A stretch of 64,000 nt of DNA from Arachnopeziza araneosa. Taxonomy: Eukaryota > Ascomycota > Leotiomycetes > Helotiales > Arachnopezizaceae. Both the position numbers and the translations under genes were made by a program. Below, one piece after another: positions 10,189 to 21,542 of the stretch. The notes beneath the pieces were generated by a model. The model made no database searches, was not told the DNA's origin, and saw only the letters and a list, made by a program, of their open reading frames with translations. Where the stretch lies: assembly GCA_003988855.1 (NCBI GenBank), contig QYAI01000196.1:1-64000 (forward strand). Direction: 5' to 3'. Position 1 is the first letter of the stretch; each line of letters begins with the position of its first letter.

Positions 10189-12609
10189 ATGGCTACACCC
10201 AGCAAGAAAAGAGCCGCAAACCCTCTGAATGTGCCGTGGACGGAGGGACAACAAAGACAACGTCTTCCGCATACTTGTGAATGGATTCTACGAGAACCTG
10301 CTTACAACGCCTGGAAAAGCTGGAACGATGCCTCGCCACCCGCTCTTTGGATCCATGGACCGCCCGGTTGCGGAAAGTCATATCTGGCCCAGTATATCGT
10401 CGAAAATCTGAAGGCGGCCGAAGACAAACCCATAGTGTTGAGCTACTTCTGCGACGCAAACTCAAGTCCTGCCTCTGTCCTTCAGTCACTGCTGGCGCAA
10501 CTGCTCTCCCATCCCTGCGCTGAACCCCATCTCAAAGAAAAAATAACGGAAATAGTCGACTTAAATTCATCCGACTCTACGCCTCTGGATATTTCATATC
10601 GGCTATGGGACGGGTTTGCAGCAATCATGGGAGACGCTCCTTCTATCACCCTCGTCATTGACGGGTTGGATGAACTGCCCTCCAAGTACTTACGGCCTCA
10701 AGAATTCGATTTCCCATCTCGAATTGCAGAGCTACCCACGACCATGGCTGGTTATGTACGGTTACTCGTCGTAAGTCGAACTGAAATACATATTCGGAGT
10801 GCTTTCAGGGAAGACCATGAAATCTACATTACTGCCAGCAAGGTTCGAGACGATACAGAAAGTTTTATCTCTTCTGAGATATCAAAGCATGCAAATCTTT
10901 TCCCTCTCACGACAGAGATTATAGATACGATTCTCCCGCGGTCCGAAGGCATCTTCCAGTGGGCTGCGCTCGCAGTCAAAGCTCTGGCTCAAGAGCCGAC
11001 AACCCAAAAGGTCTTGGGGAGGCTGGCGAACCTTCCGGTCGCTCTTGACGACATGTACGGCAGCATCTTCGAACAACAATCTCTCAATCTTGGTCGCGGA
11101 GAGATTCTACTTCGTGACAGGATACTGGGGTTGATGCTGTTTGCAGTGCGGCCGTTGCAAGTCCTTGAGATCGCCAATTTCCTATCCGTGGAATCGAATG
11201 TATTCATACTCGACCTCGAGACGAAAGCTATTGAAGTTTGCGGCTCCCTGGTCAAGATTGATAACGGCATCTTGAAGCCAGTTCATCACTCCCTTCGTGA
11301 CTTCTTATTAGGCGAACACCCGGCGTTGCGAAGCATAACAGGTATCAAGCCAGGAACTGGAAATCTTCTCATCGCAAGGGCTCTATTGAGTTACCTTGCC
11401 CACCCAACGTTCAGTTGCATTTCTGAGCTATCAGATAGTGATAACTTTCGCTCAACTCGCCCTCTCGCGGAGTATGCGACGCTTTACTGGGTCCACCATG
11501 CATCTCTGGCCGAATCCAACCCTAGCCTGCAGGAACAAATTCGGACTTTCTTTAACACGGACAATGCAAAAGAGTGGGCAGATAGACTACTCCCCCTCTT
11601 TTTGCGAAGCTCAGTCTTACTTGTCCCGCCGAGGTCTTTCAACGCCGCTCGCTTTTTCCACCTGTTTTCACTCAAGTCGCAAATCGTAAATTGCTTTGAC
11701 CTAGAGCAGAAGGCAGAGGTCGACAAGCACATCACTCAGTACCTATGCTCAGCGTACGAACGGTTTCTTGAGGACGGGCGTGCACGGGACGGCCCAGCCA
11801 GCCTATTAGTTTTGCAGCGACTTCTCGACCTTGCCTATGTGTACGGCTGGTGTCCGACACACCACAAACATGTCACTTCCACGCTCCATGTATTACTTGA
11901 AACAGCTTCACAGCTCTCATCACTAGAAGCCCAGAATCTCGCATTTGCAGCGTACCAAGCGCTTGCGGACGAGTACAAGCGCAATGGCATGTACGAGGAC
12001 GCGCAGAGGCTTCTGGGCCAACTGTTATCTCTGGCGAGTGATCACATCCCTCAAAATGACCCTCAGATAATGTTCGCATTAGACAGCCTAGGCTGGGTCT
12101 GCATGCGGCTCGGTCAGCTCGAGGCAGCTGCAACGCACCTCGAGGAAGCACTGAAGATTTCGGTCGAGCACTGTGGGTCACAATCGCCCATGACATGGCG
12201 TTCCCGAGTCACTCTTGCTGAAGTACTCGGCAAACTCGGGCGCCACAACGAAGCGGAGGTTCTTTGCAAGGAACTGAAAGCGCAACTACAGCAGCGCCAG
12301 ACGAATAGCACCCCGCTTTCCACGGATTCCATATCACACCTTAACACGCTCGCGATCATATACATGCAACAGGGGAAGTACGAGCAAGCAGAGGAGTCAT
12401 ACAAGACTGTTGTGGCGGATCGAAGGAGGTTGTTTGGTGAGGAGCATCGGTTGACGTTGTGGGCCGAGATGCAGTGGGGACTTGCGATGGATAAGCGTGG
12501 CGATACGGAGGCGGCGACAGCAATCTTTGAAAAACTGATCACGAGGCAGGAAAGAGTGTTAGGGGTAGATCATCCTGATGTGAAGGTGGTGAAGGAGAGG
12601 CTGAGGTGA
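10189..12609 (+). CDS. NACHT-TPR (NLR-like) protein without N-terminal effector domain
   Basis: A single exon of 806 residues. After a short 30-residue head comes CEWILREPAYNAW, the usual lead-in to fungal NACHT modules. Then follow the P-loop GPPGCGKS (57-64), Walker B LVIDGLDEL (155-163), a sensor-like VRLLVVSRTE, and winged-helix-like segments ending KPVHHSLRDFLLG. The C-terminal third holds TPR-like helical pairs, for example FALDSLGWVCMRLGQLEAAA, VTLAEVLGKLGRHNEAE and LAIIYMQQGKYEQAEESYK. Such proteins act as oligomerising switches in fungal non-self recognition. The normal N-terminal effector (HET, PNP, Goodbye, lipase) is missing. The start at 10189 has AGCAATGG context, and upstream sequence in frame does not look like a domain. 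A nearby separate gene carries a PNP domain, so they may cooperate; that is inference. Confidence 0.85.
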   Translation: MATPSKKRAANPLNVPWTEGQQRQRLPHTCEWILREPAYNAWKSWNDASPPALWIHGPPGCGKSYLAQYIVENLKAAEDKPIVLSYFCDANSSPASVLQSLLAQLLSHPCAEPHLKEKITEIVDLNSSDSTPLDISYRLWDGFAAIMGDAPSITLVIDGLDELPSKYLRPQEFDFPSRIAELPTTMAGYVRLLVVSRTEIHIRSAFREDHEIYITASKVRDDTESFISSEISKHANLFPLTTEIIDTILPRSEGIFQWAALAVKALAQEPTTQKVLGRLANLPVALDDMYGSIFEQQSLNLGRGEILLRDRILGLMLFAVRPLQVLEIANFLSVESNVFILDLETKAIEVCGSLVKIDNGILKPVHHSLRDFLLGEHPALRSITGIKPGTGNLLIARALLSYLAHPTFSCISELSDSDNFRSTRPLAEYATLYWVHHASLAESNPSLQEQIRTFFNTDNAKEWADRLLPLFLRSSVLLVPPRSFNAARFFHLFSLKSQIVNCFDLEQKAEVDKHITQYLCSAYERFLEDGRARDGPASLLVLQRLLDLAYVYGWCPTHHKHVTSTLHVLLETASQLSSLEAQNLAFAAYQALADEYKRNGMYEDAQRLLGQLLSLASDHIPQNDPQIMFALDSLGWVCMRLGQLEAAATHLEEALKISVEHCGSQSPMTWRSRVTLAEVLGKLGRHNEAEVLCKELKAQLQQRQTNSTPLSTDSISHLNTLAIIYMQQGKYEQAEESYKTVVADRRRLFGEEHRLTLWAEMQWGLAMDKRGDTEAATAIFEKLITRQERVLGVDHPDVKVVKERLR

Positions 12610-13231
12610 AGCCAATGAGCTAGTAAAAGCATTGCATAGGGCGAAGATGAAGTAAATATAAAATGAGAGACCTTCCTCGTTTAGAGTTTTGGGTAGATAA
12701 GAGCAATTAAAGAGCTAAACGGTGTATTGAAGGATATAGGATAGTTTTGATTATGATCGAAGAAGTTTAGGGAGCCAAGGAACCAATGAGTATTACGAGT
12801 CGACTATCTTCCTCTCTTCTGCGTCACTCTCGATCAGTAAGCTTGCTGCTCTTTGACGAGGCTGCCGTGCAATCTATAGATATAATCTCAGACAGAGAGA
12901 GATATGCTTTCTAGAATGTCATGTGAACCTAAACGGTCCTGCACATTGCTCGATAAATTTCTGCTTACACTAGATAGTAGCTTTTCAGGATTAAAAAGGT
13001 GTTTAGTAGGGGAGTTGTAATGTCTTGGGTAGACTTCAGTTCGGAAAGTATGGTTAAGTGGGGTGTTGCTGAAATGGAAGAAGTCGTGGGTGGTTGCTCG
13101 GGGTGCTGGGGTGCTCGGGGTGCTCGGGGTGCTCGGAGTCCGCTGGGTGCGTCCTTGTCCTCGACAATAACCCTCAACTCACCAGTCTCTGCTCAATACC
13201 TAAACTTTATATAATGATCCAGCCTGAAATG
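12610..13231. other. Intergenic region with a GGGTGCTCG minisatellite
   Basis: No gene. Around 13093-13138 there are about four imperfect copies of the 9-mer GGGTGCTCG. Confidence 0.4.
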
Positions 13232-13458
13232 TCAAGTTCTCAATCTGAGCCCATTCTTCGTTCGCCCTGCTAGCTTCTCCCGCTCCGCATCTAGCTGAGA
13301 TGATGCTACTCGCTTTGGTGGTTTGTTCCTGCTAGTAAGCTCTCCAAACATTTCAATCAGCTCATCCTCCATGAATGGGTTTTGCAGATTCTCGGAGCTC
13401 GTTTGCGACTCTGAGCGGTACCAGATTTGATTCCGATATTCGGGTTTGGCGATGACAT
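13232..13458 (-). pseudogene. Small hypothetical ORF, apparently frame-broken
   Basis: From ATG at 13458 the frame begins MSSPNPNIGIKSGTAQSRK and soon stops. A second frame over 13232-13400 reads coding-like, with NPFMEDELIEMFGELTSRNK and SSQLDAEREKLAGRTKNG before a TGA at 13232. The two halves are shifted relative to each other with no good intron between. The first part is duplicated in tandem just upstream (see 13386-13564). I do not recognise the family. Most likely a decayed short gene. Confidence 0.35.
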
Positions 13459-13564
13459 TGTGAATTGTATACAGATTCTTGGAGGTTGTTTGCGACTTTG
13501 GACAGGATCGAAATTGACTCCGACGTCTAGGATTGGCTCGGCGATAACATTGTGAATTGTATAC
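13386..13564. repeat. Diverged tandem duplication, 87 bp and 92 bp
   Basis: Copy 1 is 13386-13472 and copy 2 is 13473-13564. Both run from AGATTCT.GGAG through GTTTGCGACT to GCGAT.ACATTGTGAATTG and TATAC. Copy 2 carries several C/T and G/A differences and a stop in the frame that starts at ATG in copy 1. Confidence 0.6.
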
Positions 13565-13903
13565 AGAAAATCAAGTTAGAGAAGTACCATTCTCAGTAGT
13601 GATTCAGTTTACGTGTTAAATTTGCCCCCGTTATTTCTTACTGTTATCAAGCCACTTATAAGAATCTGCCTGCGTTCTTAGTATCCATGAGACCAGAATG
13701 AGTGTAGGGTATTTCCTTGATATAATAGAGGCAGCGCTTGAAATTTATTGGCATAACAGGCTGCATCGCACGAGGGAGCCGATCTTCAATTTATCTTCTG
13801 AAAATAACATCTGGATAAAGACCCTTTCCTTGAGACCCATCTTATTTCGACAGCTTAACCCTCGAATTCAACCAATACAGCGACTAAATTCCACCGTTGA
13901 GAT
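13565..13903. other. Intergenic region
   Basis: No gene seen. Contains the degraded copy (about 13635-13680) of the short repeat near 4548-4600. Confidence 0.3.
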
Positions 13904-15619
13904 TCACGTAGTGCTTCGCACTACTGCTAATTTCAGCTTCCCTCTTGTCAATTTCCAAGCCCAAATGATTAGAACAAGAGAAACATTAAAGAAGTCAAAC
14001 ACCAACGCTCCACCAAAAATGATCGAATCATAATCCCAAGCATTCTCAGCTGTTATATGAACCTTATTGACCACGATCAGCCACGGAAGCATCCAAAGAA
14101 GATTTGAGCCTAGTGATTGGATAAGATAGTATCGTGGTACAGTGGCGAGGAGGATGGCTGCAAGCTGATAGTCCAAGGCATAGAATATATAGCACCAGTC
14201 AATCGTCTGTTAAGATTTAGTATATCTCTTTAAGCAGAGCGAGTCATATACCTTCCACATATGCTGTGTTATTATTGCAACAGGTTCAGATTCGGAGAGA
14301 TAAAATGCAAAGCCTTTAATGCCAAAGAACGATAGGAAGAGACAGAGCGGTATTTCTATGGCTAGTGCAACGCCGCATGATATAAACGAAGATCGGGTAA
14401 TAGCTGCCGGTAATCAATAGTCAATATTTTGAGCATTTGACACTCTGGGTGGGCACTTACACATAAGAGCACTCTTCGTAGCTTTAGGCTTCTTGATTTC
14501 AGGACCTGCAGATGCTCTCCATTGCCCCCAAGCATGACCCACAAACGTTAATGTGGAAGCTTCCAGAGCTTGGACTGGCACCATAACCAAGCCCCATCGA
14601 ATAGTATTAAACACACCCCACGCGGTCGCATAGTCCAAACCCATCGACACGATTCCACTGACGAGCCACAAATAGATGGAATTCCGGAGTGCTGATTCAA
14701 GGAATGTCCAAAGTCCAGGACGAATTAGAATCTTTAGCGCTTTGATACTTGGCCTAGCTCTGCGCTCTGCACCCCCTAATTCTCGCTCCATTTTGACAGC
14801 AATGTAGAGAAAATACATAAGCCCCAAGACGGCGGAGCTCAGATCGCAAGCCATTCTAATAAGAGCTTGGGTATTGATGTTTGGCTTGAAAGATTCTACA
14901 TGGAAGCTAGAGATGATGAGCAGGTCTAGGACGATATTGACGATAAATTTTGTCGAGCTGATAAGAAGAGGAACATCTGGGTGATCTAGTGCTCTTGTTG
15001 CAGATGACACTGCTACTTCGATTGCCGACGATAGCGCTTCGACTGATGATATCCGAACGTACGTGAGCGAGGTTTGCCTCACGGCCTCGGGGACGAAAGC
15101 CGCAGCAAGCCTCTTGGAGGTGGTTACGAAAACAATAGTCAATATTGTACCGAGTATCGTCTGGACTATAATCAAGGTATACGACAGGCTGAGACGGGAT
15201 TTGATATTTCGTGTTGATTTGTCGCCAATAACGACCCATGCGGTTCGAGGGAGTCCATCATTGATCACTTGGGCCACAACACCAATGTAAGTGTACACAT
15301 CGGTGGTAACGACTTGGCTAGAGTCTATACCGGCAATCCAGAGCTTGCTAAGCGTACTATAGAGAGCTGGAAGTAGGAATGCGCCGAAGTTAAAGAGCAA
15401 AGACCCAGAGTATCTGTAGAGACACGATCAGTTGAGCCTCGCCGCTAGGAGATATTCGTACGTTTGCCGATTAATAATTCTCTTCAGCCATTGCGTAATT
15501 CCTTTCGGATACATTACCTCATTTTCGTCGTTCTGGACATCAGTCACCGAGTCTTGAACAGTGTCGTCTTTGTTTGAAAGCATTTTGTATCGGGCTCTCC
15601 GAGAGGATGACGAGCTCAT
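13904..15619 (-). CDS. MATE-family efflux transporter
   Basis: Four exons (15462-15619, 14461-15413, 14252-14403, 13904-14206) join in phase to give 521 residues. The first exon is a hydrophilic cytoplasmic head rich in Ser and acidic residues. The body is a chain of about twelve membrane helices: SGSLLFNFGAFLLPALYS, VYTYIGVVAQVIND, LGTILTIVFVTT, the second-half LKILIRPGLWTFLESALRNS and WGLVMVPVQALEASTLTFVG, and later exons ending FDFFNVSLVLIIWAW. Repetition of the P.....L....LW.AGID and PGLW.FLES-type openings in the two halves is characteristic of MATE proteins, which exchange cations for drugs or secondary metabolites at the plasma or vacuolar membrane. Introns are 45-57 bp. No disruption seen. 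Confidence 0.85.
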
Positions 15620-16570
15620 GATTCTCTCACAGAGGACTTGGAGAGTCCCACCTGATATGCACTCTGAGCAACCCTGGGCACTTCAGTGATGCATGAGTCT
15701 CAAAACGGTGATATGTTATCATTTGACACATAGAATTGTTGATCGAGTGGTGTGATTTTGTCGCATTCGTGACGTCGAAATATGCTGTGCAACCTGTTGA
15801 AATGGTGCCTGAGGCTTGGAGTTCTTGGTGCCAAAACACATCGCTTTTCCAGGAGACTGGGATGCCCCTCGATCTAACTTTGTTCTGCACACTTGACAAT
15901 ATACTTGATCTCCCTAACTCTAGTCTTACGTAGAGAAGCCCTTGACTCCTCGTTGCTCTGATGGTTACTGTTCATCTGATGTATCATTCAATGCTGTCAT
16001 TTAATGTTACGTCGGTATGTAGCCGTATCTTTCAAGATATCACTAAGAATAAGTCTTTCACGTATAAGATAAAGCCTCATATACTTTAAATTTAGCTATT
16101 ATAAGCGTTATTCATGTAAATAATAGGCTTTACTGTTACGACTACATGCTAAGCATGGGTCGTGCGTGGTGTTGAATGATCCATCATGATCCCAATAACA
16201 TAGAACCAGGCTCGATAACAGACCAGGAACTGTGATTATAGAGCGGTTGTGCTCAACTCAACATGGTATCACTGATACTGTGACTTTAATACATTCTGTT
16301 CACAAACGGTTTTCATCTCCATACCCCTTTCACGTTATTCAGTCACAGGACGTAAACGAGAGATCGTTACATCTACTATAGCTCTTCTAGGTTTTAGTTA
16401 ATACAACTATCTTAACTCTGGTTTTTAGAAACGAAACTAAGGAGTGAAAGAGAGAAAGGGCTCAAGACGGGAAGATGGCTTATTATAGCAGATAAAATGC
16501 AGATCAATAAGGTTAATTTAGCACGACCTTTTATTCTCTGTTACGGTACATTGAGAAGGCAAGAGTTTAC
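15620..16570. other. AT-rich intergenic region
   Basis: About 950 bp, becoming AT-rich after 16000, with no supported gene. Probably holds the MATE promoter at its left side. Confidence 0.4.
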
Positions 16571-18127
16571 CTAACCCAACCTAACTTCCTTCCATGACTT
16601 TTTTAGCGTTGGAGGGTTGAGCCCAACTTCGCTATATATTGCAAAGCCTGAGCTATCATACTCTACCGTGGCAACTTCTTCTCCATTCTTGTCGAATCTC
16701 TCATAATTAGAGAGTTTATAAAGTCCAGATCGTTCATAAACGTCTCCATTTTGGGTAAGAACCATTATGATAGCATTACTGTCATGTTGCCTGTAAGGCT
16801 GGTCGATAAATATTCCTACGTATCCTTGACAAGGCTCAAACAAAATATTCGATTCGAATTTCAAGTCCAGAATTCCACCATCTTCAAGTTCCAACTAAGC
16901 AATGTACCTGTACGTGTCTCTCTGTTGAGTTCGTGAGCCAATTGGAATGTGGATGGTCCAGCCCGTGATGCGAATGATGTTGAACATCTCTGGCTGCACG
17001 GCCTCTTCATTTTTTTATTTTTGAAAACCCTCCCAACTTAATATCCGACCATCCTTGCACTCAACAGAGAGTTGAACGTTGGGATCAACTGTTATCGCTG
17101 GCCAATAATGAAGATTGACGACACCCCAACTGACGGGAGATTGCCAGCCGATCCAAGACCAACTAGGAAACCCAGATCGCCTTTCTGCGGGATTTTTGCA
17201 GTCCCAGCATAGACCAACAAAGAACCCCATTGCCGGGGTCCATTCTTGGACAGGTTTGGATTTGTCACCTCGGTATGGTGCTTTGGTCATCGGAGGCAAG
17301 ATTGGAATACCCAAGTAGTGTTTCACTTCCATGTCGCTTCTTTCAAAGGCGTTAAAGATCCCTAACATGGCATTTAAGATATCATCTGAATTCGTGAGCG
17401 TCCGCTTCGTGTATTCTTCGATCCGCCGCACAATTTCAATATTCGTCCTTCCAATTCCCTTCGGGAAAGCTCCGACCAGACCATCTTCGCAAAAGCTCTT
17501 TTTAAAGCCTTGTTTGTCTTTTCGATGCATGTATTCAAGTGGAAACTTGAGGGACTCGCAGCAGTACAAGCCGTGGCATTCAAAATACATCTGCTCTTCG
17601 GTGAACACCAATCGCCTTCGAGATAGTAAAGCGTCCTGAAATGTCCAACCTCCAGTATTTCAATACGTTCTATTAACTGACCATGTTGGGGCATCATCGG
17701 TAGTTATCAAGAAGTGTTTACCGATTCTCGCGCTCGTCGTCAAATACCGGGACTTTCTTTTTTGATGGCCAACACCGGGGAGACCATAATTTGAGTCGCT
17801 GCCAGCTGCCGCAATAATTGTGAGTTCTGCGTTCGTGTAGATCAAATCCATTTGTCCAAGTTGATGTTCCTGTTTTTTGCCTCCATTGTGGTTGATGCAG
17901 TATTGGTCTACCCAAAGATATCGAAAATCCAGTTTCAGCGTAACAGTTATTGCATCTTCGATGGTTCTCAGAAGCTGCCTAGGGAGTTTTCTAGAATCAT
18001 CGATAACCTTGAATTTCTCGGGAATCACACCCCATACGTAGCTGAGAGCCACGTACTTTGAGAAAGTTAGCAGGTGACAATAGTGCAAACGAACTAGTTG
18101 CAACAACGAGGCTGCGAGGCTGTGCAA
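16571..18127 (-). pseudogene. HET-domain gene inactivated by three in-frame stops
   Basis: One continuous minus-strand frame from about 18127 to 16571 encodes a HET protein from the domain start to the C-terminus. It shows YVALSYVWG, TIEDAITVTLKLDFRYLWVD, QYCINH, then GGWTFQDALLSRRRLVFTEE, then YFECHGLYCCES, SGFPSWSWIGW and a Gly-rich C-terminal part. The frame is never shifted, but it is cut by TGA (17660-17662), TAA (17015-17017) and TAG (16895-16897). The TGA falls where relatives usually have Trp before NTRGWT. The N-terminal exons upstream of the HET domain are not recognisable. The pattern suits C-to-T/G-to-A point mutation rather than random decay. Short introns could remove the last stop, but not all three cleanly. 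Confidence 0.75.
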
Positions 18128-18598
18128 CTACCAAGGCAACTTTGGTGGAAGTGAAACGAATTAAGCCAGCCAGGACTCCGGATTGGTGTGGTAGGTGAGC
18201 AAAAATGGGCTGTTCCCACTACCAACTGGCAGCAGACCTTCGCGAAACTCGGGGTAAAGAGGGCATTTCTCACCCCGCCTTCGCTCCCACAGCCAGTTGC
18301 ATCTACCAAGATTTTGTAGCAGATCGGGTGCCTTGGTAAACTCGGCTAGAAAAACGGTAGCAAGGCGCACAAGCGCCAAAATGGGACCCGAAGTATAATA
18401 ATGACTCGGACTCTGCTGCTCTGTGCTCAGGTTCGGCTTAAGTACCCTCACCTCAGATCAGGTATGCTCGGCCTCAACTCAGTTGAAAGCAGCAGCAGCA
18501 GCTCATTTTCAGACCAAAACAGAATAAGCAAGGATGAGATCAAAGTCTGGCTTCTGTGGTTGTAATTTATTACACTTTTTGAGGTAGATTTCTTCTAG
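18128..18598. other. Intergenic region
   Basis: Between the HET pseudogene and the convergent-side MFS 3' end. No gene supported. A (CAG)n-like run lies near 18490. Confidence 0.35.
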
Positions 18599-20642
18599 CT
18601 AAGGCTTTTCACTTTCAATATTCTCAACTCTGACACTGTCTTCAAACTGTTGTGTGCTCTTGGTCTCTCTACTCAAGCTCAAGTTCCTACTCCACAAACT
18701 CGCCAAGAAAGCAGCCGCCGACAATACCGCCAGTACAATGAATAACGTATCTATGACATCCGCCATGATGATCCGATATATCCTTTGTATCGGCTCCGGC
18801 CAGTCCGCAATCAAACTCGCTACTTGCTCTGCCTCACGGTAGGAGACGATGTATTGTGCGGGGAGATGGCCACTCGCCAGCTGCTGGTGGAGATTTTTGT
18901 TCCACTGGTTCTGGAATAGACCGCCTCCTATTCCAACTCCGAAGGCTTCTCCGAGTGAGGAGATAAATGATATCATGGCGGTTACCATGGGTACGTCTTC
19001 GTCTTTTGCGGATGCTTGGGCGGCGCAAAGACGGCCGGGGAAGAGCTGGCATCTCTGTCAGGGTTTAATTTTATAGAGAATAAGCGAGAACTCACTACTC
19101 CTGCGCCGATGGCATATATGACCTGGAATCCAAATTGGTTTCTCTTTGGAGAATCGATCTTCAGTTGAGTCATTAAGGAAAACCCAAGTGTAACTAAGAG
19201 CCAGGAGATCGAGTTGACAGCGCGGAATCTTTGGAGCGCTGAGATGATAAAGCCTCCGACCACTGCGGTGATTGGAATAAAGACTGTTCCAGGAAGAATC
19301 GCGATTCCAGATCCTAAGAGTGAATGACGCTGTGTCACCAGGAACTAGGATATAAAATCAGGTATGAGCTTGACCAGTTAAGAAGAAGGCAGGACTTACG
19401 TAGAGAATCAAGTAATACTGCATTGCCCACAAGACAAAACCGAGCACAAATGTGCTGATATATGCCGATCCCGCGGTTCTGTTCTTGAAAATTCTGAGAG
19501 GGATCATGGGTTCTTTGGCAAAATATTCTTCGTACAGCAAAAATACAATGGTGCCGCAGAAACCCACGACTATGCTAGCTATCACCGCTCCAGAATTCCA
19601 CGCATGAAGAACGCCACCGCTGGTGATCCCGTAGAGAAGTGATATTAAGGAGCCGGTTAAGATGACGATTCCAGACCAATCTGTTCGCTTGAGACGTTCC
19701 TTTGTTGAGCCGGACTCGGAAGCCAGGTGGATGAAGAAGTATATCCCTGCGAGAGACGGGATGCCAAGAGGGAGATTGATCCAAAAGATGCTAGAAATAT
19801 GGTCAGGTTTGGTAAACAGATTGAGAGTGGACAAAATAACCCACAGTCTCCAACTCGCCAGTGCTCCAACTGCAGCTCCGATGAGGATGCCGCTTATGAG
19901 ACCAAGTGCAGAGGCAAGAGCGAGAATTCCAATGTATTTTCCTCGCTCGTGGAGAGAGACCATGTCAGTCACTATGATGGAACCAACGACTAAGATTCCT
20001 CCTGAACCAAGACCTTGAAACTATGAAGAAATTTTCGAGTTAGTAACAAATTTACTCAATTGATCATCAACTTTGAAAATTTGTCAACAATAGCGAATAT
20101 CCACAAGACTTAAGAACCATACTGTGTTCTTAAAGCAACAGAAAGCACAAATTGTAGCGTACATGGACTTAAAATAATCTCAAGAACTGAGAGCGGTTCC
20201 ATGAAACAAAACGAGAGAAGAAACCTACAATTCTCGCAGCTATCAACCAGGTCACACTCTGCGCTGTAGCACAAAAGACGCTCGCTCCAGTAAACAACGC
20301 CATCGCCAAAACCATACACGGCTTCCTCCCAAACACAATCGACATGGTCCCATACAGCGGTTGACTCACTGCTTGCGCAAATAAAAACCCAGAGCCCAGC
20401 CAATACGCCTCGTTGGATTTGGCTTTCAGGCCATGGGCGATGGCTGGCAGAGCAGTGGCTACGATGACCGTGTCCATGATGGAGATGAAATTACTCGCCA
20501 TGATGGACGCGAACGCGAGCATGAAAGCGAGAGATTTCTTTTCCGTTCTCGGTTTCTCGTCTGTTGGCTGAGTGGTTGCTGCCGAGTTTTCGCTGTCGCT
20601 TGGGTGGACATCCCCTTGTGACTGTGACGATGTTGATCCCAT
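18599..20642 (-). CDS. MFS multidrug efflux transporter (DHA2-like, 14 TM)
   Basis: Exons 20229-20642, 19400-20020, 19096-19344 and 18599-19054 join in phase 0 throughout and give 579 residues. Family marks: DTVIVATALPAIAHGLK in TM1, the GRKPC loop after TM2, FQGLGSGGILVVGS (motif C-like) at the exon 1/2 junction, DWSGIVILTGSLISLLYGIT, and two extra central helices, as in 14-TM drug:H+ antiporters of the aflatoxin/TOXA type. The C-terminal exon includes SLGEAFGVGIGGGLFQNQW and ends in a charged tail. Introns are 208, 55 and 41 bp; the first is long for this locus. Likely exports toxic or self-made small molecules. No biosynthetic core enzyme is adjacent. Confidence 0.85.
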
Positions 20643-21542
20643 TTTTGGTGATGTTTCTATGCGACTTACAAGAACGAAGAATAAGAACACATCATCAATT
20701 TTGATATATGGGAAAAAATGAAAATAAAGGATAGGGAATACACAGTGTTTGTGAAGTGGTCTCGTGCTAGTCGCGCTGACTCTGAGAAAACGAGCGAATG
20801 AAGCACGAGCTGGAACGCCTCGCGATTTTACGACCCGCTATAAATACCTGTGGTACCCTCCCGTGGCAGCACTTGAGCTGCACTTGGAGACATCTCCGGG
20901 ACGCACCGAAACCTACCAAGCAACGCGAACGTCAGCACTATTATCTGGCGTGAGAGAGGTAAGCTGAAGCCAGGTTGCGGTGTGGAGTAGGAAAAACTTC
21001 AACGGCATGCCGCCGAGCCGGGTGCCCATCAGCATGCCTAGTCTGGGCAGATGCAAGCCAGTGCCGGGGTGCTATGCACGCAAATAGCTTTAGGGCTAGG
21101 TCAGCCTTATAGGGTAAATGTTGCTGCTGAGATAAGGGGCTGGGATGGCAAGCCTTGCTGGGGTTACTCCGTGGTCGTGTGTCGATTGTGGATATACGTA
21201 CCCGATGGCCAGGGAGGTTAAGCGATATTTAAGGAACCGAGCGTGTTCGGAGAGACCGTCCTTCCACAGGGTAGTATTAGGAAGACTCGCAGATTTGAGG
21301 CATCTTACACGAGATTGGCTCATGGTACGACAAGTTTCTTGGGACTGTTCCTGAAGGATAACTTCGTGCTTTATTGGAGTCTTGGAAGACACTATCCAGC
21401 CGTGTCATCACTTAAGAATAACGTTATCATGAACCGATTGATATTAATAGGAAGCGGAGCTGCGGTGTGATTACATACATTTAAATGCCTCGTGGAGGCA
21501 TACAGTCTGAGGAGGTTGCAAACAATTCATCGTCAAGACACA
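20643..21542. other. Divergent intergenic region, MFS / TLC genes
   Basis: 900 bp between divergent starts. It is the promoter area of both genes. No RNA gene or repeat recognised. Confidence 0.35.
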
